Source: Mucilaginibacter sp. UR6-1 (GTDB lineage Bacteria; Bacteroidota; Bacteroidia; Sphingobacteriales; Sphingobacteriaceae). Taken from it: DNA of 64,000 bases. Positions 60,725-64,000 of this stretch are shown piece by piece. The position numbers and the translations under genes were made by a program. Location: positions 310,001 through 374,000 of the forward strand of contig NZ_JAJIWP010000003.1 in NCBI RefSeq assembly GCF_020880975.1. The letters run 5' to 3'. The notes below the pieces were generated by a model that had not been told where the DNA came from, did not search any database, and worked only from the letters and a program-made list of their open reading frames with translations. The stretch's first letter is position 1. Every line of letters starts with the position of its first letter.

Positions 60725-61390
60725 CTACGCTATCGCTATCACCTTATCTTTCAGTACCCCGAATATCCTGTCCGTTTTTTGGTTGCGGATGGCTACCCGG
60801 CCGGTAAACCTGCCGAACGAGGGCAAGATGCCTTGTTTAGCGCCGAAGGCGAAGCAGGGCAGGGTGATATGTTGCCTGCCGCGCCCGCTTAAGGATACCC
60901 CGGGGTGTATGTGCCCGCAAAAGGTGTAAGCCGTAGCTTGTTCCATTTGCCTGGCGGTAAGCGGGTGGTGCAGCATCAGGAAAGGCCCAACCTGTAGTTC
61001 ATCGTGTAGTTCAACATTCAGTTCGGTGTAATGCCGGTCGTGAATAATGTCGTGATTACCGCGGATCAGTATGATCTCAATTTTGGCATGGCGGTGTCGC
61101 CATAGGGCAAACCAATCCCAGTCGGCATTCATGTCGCTATGAAAAAGGTCGCCTAAAAACAGGATTTTTTCCGGGCGATATTCTTCTATCAGGTCTGACA
61201 GGATGGCCAGGTCATCCTGCTCCATATCTCTTGGTACGGCAATGCCCGCCTTACGGAAATGGCCTACCTTGCCCAAATGCACATCGGCAGCTATTAAAGT
61301 TTTTTGCTGTTGCCAGTATATGGCACGCTGAGGTAATAAAATCAGATCTTCGCCTAAGAGGTTAAAAGGCAATCCCGCACAAATCGTCAT
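60725..61390 (-). CDS. pdeM: Ligase-associated DNA-damage-response endonuclease PdeM
   Basis: 221 residues. It is a metallophosphoesterase: ADVHLGK (about 35-41), LGDLFHSD (about 79-86), RGNHD (about 109-113), LHHPL and CGHIHPGV. The HFRKAGIAVP segment after the first motif and the C-terminal LPCFAFGAKQGILPSFGRFTG are typical of PdeM, which usually sits with an Lhr-like helicase, an exonuclease and an ATP-dependent ligase. None of these is next to it here. A TAnnTTTG box lies seven bases before its ATG. The poxB gene precedes it, with a terminator between. Confidence 0.9.
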   Translation of the reverse strand: MTICAGLPFNLLGEDLILLPQRAIYWQQQKTLIAADVHLGKVGHFRKAGIAVPRDMEQDDLAILSDLIEEYRPEKILFLGDLFHSDMNADWDWFALWRHRHAKIEIILIRGNHDIIHDRHYTELNVELHDELQVGPFLMLHHPLTARQMEQATAYTFCGHIHPGVSLSGRGRQHITLPCFAFGAKQGILPSFGRFTGRVAIRNQKTDRIFGVLKDKVIAIA

Positions 61391-61397
61391 AGATGTA

Positions 61398-61405
61398 CAA
61401 AGATA
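61398..61405 (-). promoter_or_regulatory. -7 box of pdeM
   Basis: Minus strand TATCTTTG matches TAnnTTTG, seven bases before the ATG. It follows the poxB terminator. Confidence 0.5.
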
Positions 61406-61421
61406 AGCAAATACCTAAATG

Positions 61422-61446
61422 CAAAAAGCCGGACTAATGCCCGGCT
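61422..61446 (-). terminator. Terminator of poxB
   Basis: AGCCGG (minus, 61446-61441) and CCGGCT (61432-61427), followed by five T on the minus strand. It is 22 bases past the poxB stop. Confidence 0.75.
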
Positions 61447-61467
61447 CTTCAATCACAAAATTATTCT

Positions 61468-63204
61468 TTACAGGATATCCTTAATGTGTTTGTAGTTGGC
61501 TTTTACGGTATCCAGCACTTCATTCATTTCGCCGTTAAGTATCAGCTTGCTCATTGAAAGCGCCATACCTTTAACCTGCTTAAACTCAATTTTTGGCGGC
61601 ATGGCCAGCGCGTTAGGGTCTGTCATGATGTTTACCAACGCAGGGCCGTCATGCTGAAAGGCAGCTTGTATTGCCGCTTTTACGCCCGTTGGCTCATTAA
61701 CAGTGAAGCCTTTCATGCCCATGGCCTGTGCTACCAGCATAAAATCGGGATTGTGCATATCGGTTTGCCAGTCGGGCAGGCCGGCTACTTCCATTTCCAG
61801 TTTTACCATACCCAGCGAGCGGTTATTGAACACGATGATTTTTACCGGTAGCTTATACTGCGTAATAGTAGCCAGATCGCCCAATAACATGGACAGACCG
61901 CCATCACCGCAAAAGGCAACTACCTGCCTGCCCGGAAATGCCAGCGACGCGCCAATGGCCTGCGGCATGGCATTAGCCATGGAGCCATGATTGAACGAGC
62001 CCAGCATTTTACGCTTGCCGGTAGCGTTAATGTAGCGCGCACCCCATACGCACGACATGCCGGTATCCACCGTAAAAATGGTATCGTCATCAGCCAGTTC
62101 ATCAATGCAGTGCGATACATATTCCGGGTGAATTTTGTCGGTATCACCGGTATCCTCTACATAGGTGTGCATTTTCTTTTTTACTTCGGCGTAAAACTCC
62201 AGTTGCTCGCGCAAAAATTTATCGTTGGTACTTTGATTAACCAGCGGCAGCAAGGCTTGCAGCGTATCTTTTACTGACCCGCACAGGCCAATATCCACAT
62301 TGGCACGGCGGCCAATACGCTCCGGCTTGGTATCTACCTGTGCAATGGTACAATCAGTAGGTATAAAATTAGCATAAGGAAAATCAGTGCCTAATAATAA
62401 TATCAGGTCCGAATGATGCATGCTTTGGTAGGCGGATGGAATACCCAATAAACCTGTCATGCCCACCTCGTTGGGGTTATGGTGCTGTATATCCATTTTT
62501 GCCCTGAAGGAGTAAGCTACCGTAGCATGTAATTTTTGCGAAAGCGCAACCACCTCATCATGCGCGTCGGCAGCACCTATGCCACAAAAAATGGTAATCT
62601 TTTTATGCTGGCCAAGCACTGATGCCAGGTTACTCAAATCAGCATCTGATGGTTTAATAACCGGAATCGGGTTGAAATTTTGGGTTGCGGTGGTTATCTC
62701 TTCTGCATCCATCCCGGTAATATCTCCGGGTAAGCCTACAACGGCTACGCCTTTTTTATGCAGGGCTGCCTGTATGGCACCTTGCAGCATACGCGGTAGT
62801 TGTTTTGGCGTAGTAGCTATCTGGTTGTAATGGCTGCAATCGGCAAATAGTTTCAGCGTATTGGTTTCCTGGAAATACTCAGTGCCAAACTCGGTAGTGG
62901 CTATGGTTGACGCGATAGCGATAACCGGCGCACCTGATCGGTGGGCATCATACAAGCCGTTAATTAAATGCACGTGCCCTGGTCCGCTGCTGCCCGCGCA
63001 ACAGGCAATGCCTGTAAGTTCCGCCTCGGCGGCGGCGGCATAGGCGCCAGCTTCCTCATGGCGCACGTGTATCCATTGTATTTTTCCCGATCGCCTTACG
63101 GAATCGTTTACCTCGTTCAAACTATCGCCGGTAACGGCGTATATGCGTTTTATGCCCGCGTTAACAAGCATTTCAACCAACTGGTCGGCCACTGTTTTTG
63201 CCAT
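61468..63204 (-). CDS. poxB: Thiamine-pyrophosphate-dependent pyruvate oxidase/dehydrogenase
   Basis: 578 residues, length as in PoxB. It decarboxylates pyruvate with ThDP and FAD, giving acetate and reducing quinone (E. coli type) or making acetyl phosphate (Lactobacillus type). The catalytic Glu is in RHEEAGAYAAAAEA (about 47-60), the ThDP metal site is GDGGLSMLLGDLATI followed by NN (about 430-455), and the PVIAIAS and FRAK segments are of the PoxB group. The last 25 residues form a basic amphipathic end (LDTVKANYKHIKDIL), as in the membrane-binding tail of E. coli PoxB. It is followed by a terminator and pdeM. Confidence 0.9.
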   Translation of the reverse strand: MAKTVADQLVEMLVNAGIKRIYAVTGDSLNEVNDSVRRSGKIQWIHVRHEEAGAYAAAAEAELTGIACCAGSSGPGHVHLINGLYDAHRSGAPVIAIASTIATTEFGTEYFQETNTLKLFADCSHYNQIATTPKQLPRMLQGAIQAALHKKGVAVVGLPGDITGMDAEEITTATQNFNPIPVIKPSDADLSNLASVLGQHKKITIFCGIGAADAHDEVVALSQKLHATVAYSFRAKMDIQHHNPNEVGMTGLLGIPSAYQSMHHSDLILLLGTDFPYANFIPTDCTIAQVDTKPERIGRRANVDIGLCGSVKDTLQALLPLVNQSTNDKFLREQLEFYAEVKKKMHTYVEDTGDTDKIHPEYVSHCIDELADDDTIFTVDTGMSCVWGARYINATGKRKMLGSFNHGSMANAMPQAIGASLAFPGRQVVAFCGDGGLSMLLGDLATITQYKLPVKIIVFNNRSLGMVKLEMEVAGLPDWQTDMHNPDFMLVAQAMGMKGFTVNEPTGVKAAIQAAFQHDGPALVNIMTDPNALAMPPKIEFKQVKGMALSMSKLILNGEMNEVLDTVKANYKHIKDIL

Positions 63205-63278
63205 AATTGTATTTGTTTATGTTTAAACACTTATGTAGCAACCAACGGGGGATGTATCGGTTTTAAAAAAGGTGAAAA

Positions 63279-63390
63279 GCCCACCCTGACCCTGCCCAAG
63301 GGAGTGGAGATTTTGAATAGTATGATTTTGAATATGTCGCTTTACTATGAACGTATACAGATTTCTCGCTATCGCCTCGAAATGACAATG
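63279..63390. repeat. Remnant palindromic element with C-rich hairpin
   Basis: C-rich core at 63279-63310 (CCACCCTGACCCTGCCC, GGGAGTGG) and, at 63357-63390, the right arm ACAGATTTCTC...GAAATGACA of the family at 51412. The left arm is lost. Confidence 0.5.
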
Positions 63391-63506
63391 TTAAAAATGA
63401 GATAAAACAGAAGCACAACCATAAATAAGCCCCCATTACCGGCATCAGAAATGCCCGGAGTAGCACAAGTCTTGCCAAAGCACACCCTTTCACCGGGCAG
63501 GGCGTA

Positions 63507-63559
63507 GCCGGCGATTTTTGTTTCTTTTGATCGTTCAAAAGAAATTTAGGACAGGTAAT
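63507..63559. repeat. Second copy of the 53-bp palindrome repeat
   Basis: 49 of 53 bases match 51606-51658. The central palindrome (63521-63544) has one mismatch between the arms. Confidence 0.75.
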
Positions 63560-63660
63560 TAACAGTTCATTATTTATGAGTTTACAATCTTTCTTATAAA
63601 TTGCTTTTTACCACCTAAACCCTTATATTGTATCCCCCTTAACCATAAGGGCATCTGCTA

Positions 63661-64000
63661 ATGACCGACAGACAAATAAATATAGCTTTTAAAGAATATA
63701 CATCCGTTGATGAATTGCCCGAAGCCGACAAGGCGTTATGCCTTGAAGCGGTAAAAGCTTTGGATACTTCGCACTCGCCATACTCGCATTTTAAAGTAGG
63801 CGCGGCTTTGCAACTAAAAAGTGGTGCGGTATTGCGTGCCAGTAATCAGGAAAATGTAGCCTATCCATCAGGACTTTGTGCCGAGCGTGTGGCTTTGTTT
63901 AACTGGGGTGCCAACCATGCCGATGATGCTATTGTTACGATGGCGGTTACCGCGCAAACTAATGATTTTGATTTACTGAAACCCATTACCTCATGCGGGG
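63661..64000 (+). CDS. cdd: Cytidine deaminase, N-terminal part
   Basis: The frame runs from the ATG at 63661 to the end of the window, so the C terminus is missing (113 residues seen of about 160). It turns cytidine or deoxycytidine into uridine, in pyrimidine salvage. The signs are SPYSHFKVGAAL (about 39-50), the substrate Asn-Glu in NQENVAYPSG (about 62-71) and the zinc/catalytic CAERVALF (Cys73, Glu75). The second zinc motif PxxxCG.C is just beginning (PITSCG) at the edge. No clear promoter box. Confidence 0.93.
   Translation, partial: MTDRQINIAFKEYTSVDELPEADKALCLEAVKALDTSHSPYSHFKVGAALQLKSGAVLRASNQENVAYPSGLCAERVALFNWGANHADDAIVTMAVTAQTNDFDLLKPITSCG

Larger units (their letters stand above)
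63205..63660. other. 456-base gap filled with repeat remnants
   Basis: No gene. Holds a C-rich hairpin remnant with one arm of the TGTCATTTCGA family and the second copy of the 53-bp palindrome unit. A short hairpin (CCCTTA/TAAGGG, 63636-63651) lies before cdd. Confidence 0.55.

Noticed and set aside
63263-63538. 91-codon minus-strand frame upstream of poxB
   Set aside because: It lies entirely in repeat remnants and the palindrome unit, with composition that changes along its length; not a protein.

Overview
The window is a chromosomal stretch of a Bacteroidota bacterium, most likely a member of the Sphingobacteriaceae close to Mucilaginibacter or Pedobacter. Four things point there: the gene families (SprA, DUF4292, DUF3467, HYC_CC_PP, malic enzyme fused to phosphotransacetylase, M56/BlaI pairs); promoters of the Bacteroidota type (TTG about 20 nt before TAnnTTTG); almost no Shine-Dalgarno sequences; and moderate GC with AT-rich spacers. 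Genus is inferred from gene content only.

Layout. 1-6.6 kb is the end of a surface glycan locus on the + strand: DUF115-type protein, secreted beta-helix protein, LhgO-like FAD oxidase, then gmd and fcl making GDP-L-fucose, and a DUF3467 protein. 6.7-19.7 kb is mixed housekeeping and envelope: sugar nucleotidyltransferase, UbiD decarboxylase, three lipoproteins, an RlmI-like methyltransferase, an MlaF/MlaE-type lipid ABC transporter, a Usp protein, a PfkB kinase, an SDR, and a PspC/LiaF-like membrane pair. 19.8-29.6 kb is an envelope-biogenesis run on the + strand: acylphosphatase, flippase, dut, TPR protein, DUF4292 lipoprotein, EnvC-like amidase activator, two TatA/B proteins, gatA and a LysM transglycosylase. 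29.7-40.4 kb holds maeB, ruvA, sprA (type 9 secretion, 2339 aa) and an unknown gene.

40.4-54.8 kb is mainly on the minus strand: an M56 sensor protease and its BlaI repressor, rimP-nusA-infB, a lipoprotein with an FAD oxidoreductase, a metal-linked HYC_CC_PP/HMA/outer-membrane trio, prfA and an lpxH-like hydrolase; one DinB/YfiT gene lies on the + strand. 54.9-60.1 kb (+) holds apbE, two unknown envelope genes with a two-component system, and an OmpA-family lipoprotein behind a sigma-54-like promoter. 60.2-64 kb (mostly minus) holds a candidate 27-aa membrane peptide, pdeM and poxB, and ends in a truncated cytidine deaminase on the + strand.

No prophage, CRISPR array, rRNA, tRNA or insertion sequence was recognised. 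The mobile-looking material is several families of short palindromic intergenic repeats, often nested in each other (9.8, 13.3-13.5, 51.2-51.8 and 63.3-63.6 kb). The most interesting regulatory signals are a 12+12 bp dyad over the -33 box of the HYC_CC_PP gene, a 15-bp palindrome inside the blaI promoter, a TGGCAC-N5-TTGT promoter before the OmpA gene, four promoters placed so that the mRNA should start on the ATG, and a hidden hydrophobic peptide gene with its own terminator and a possible antisense RNA.
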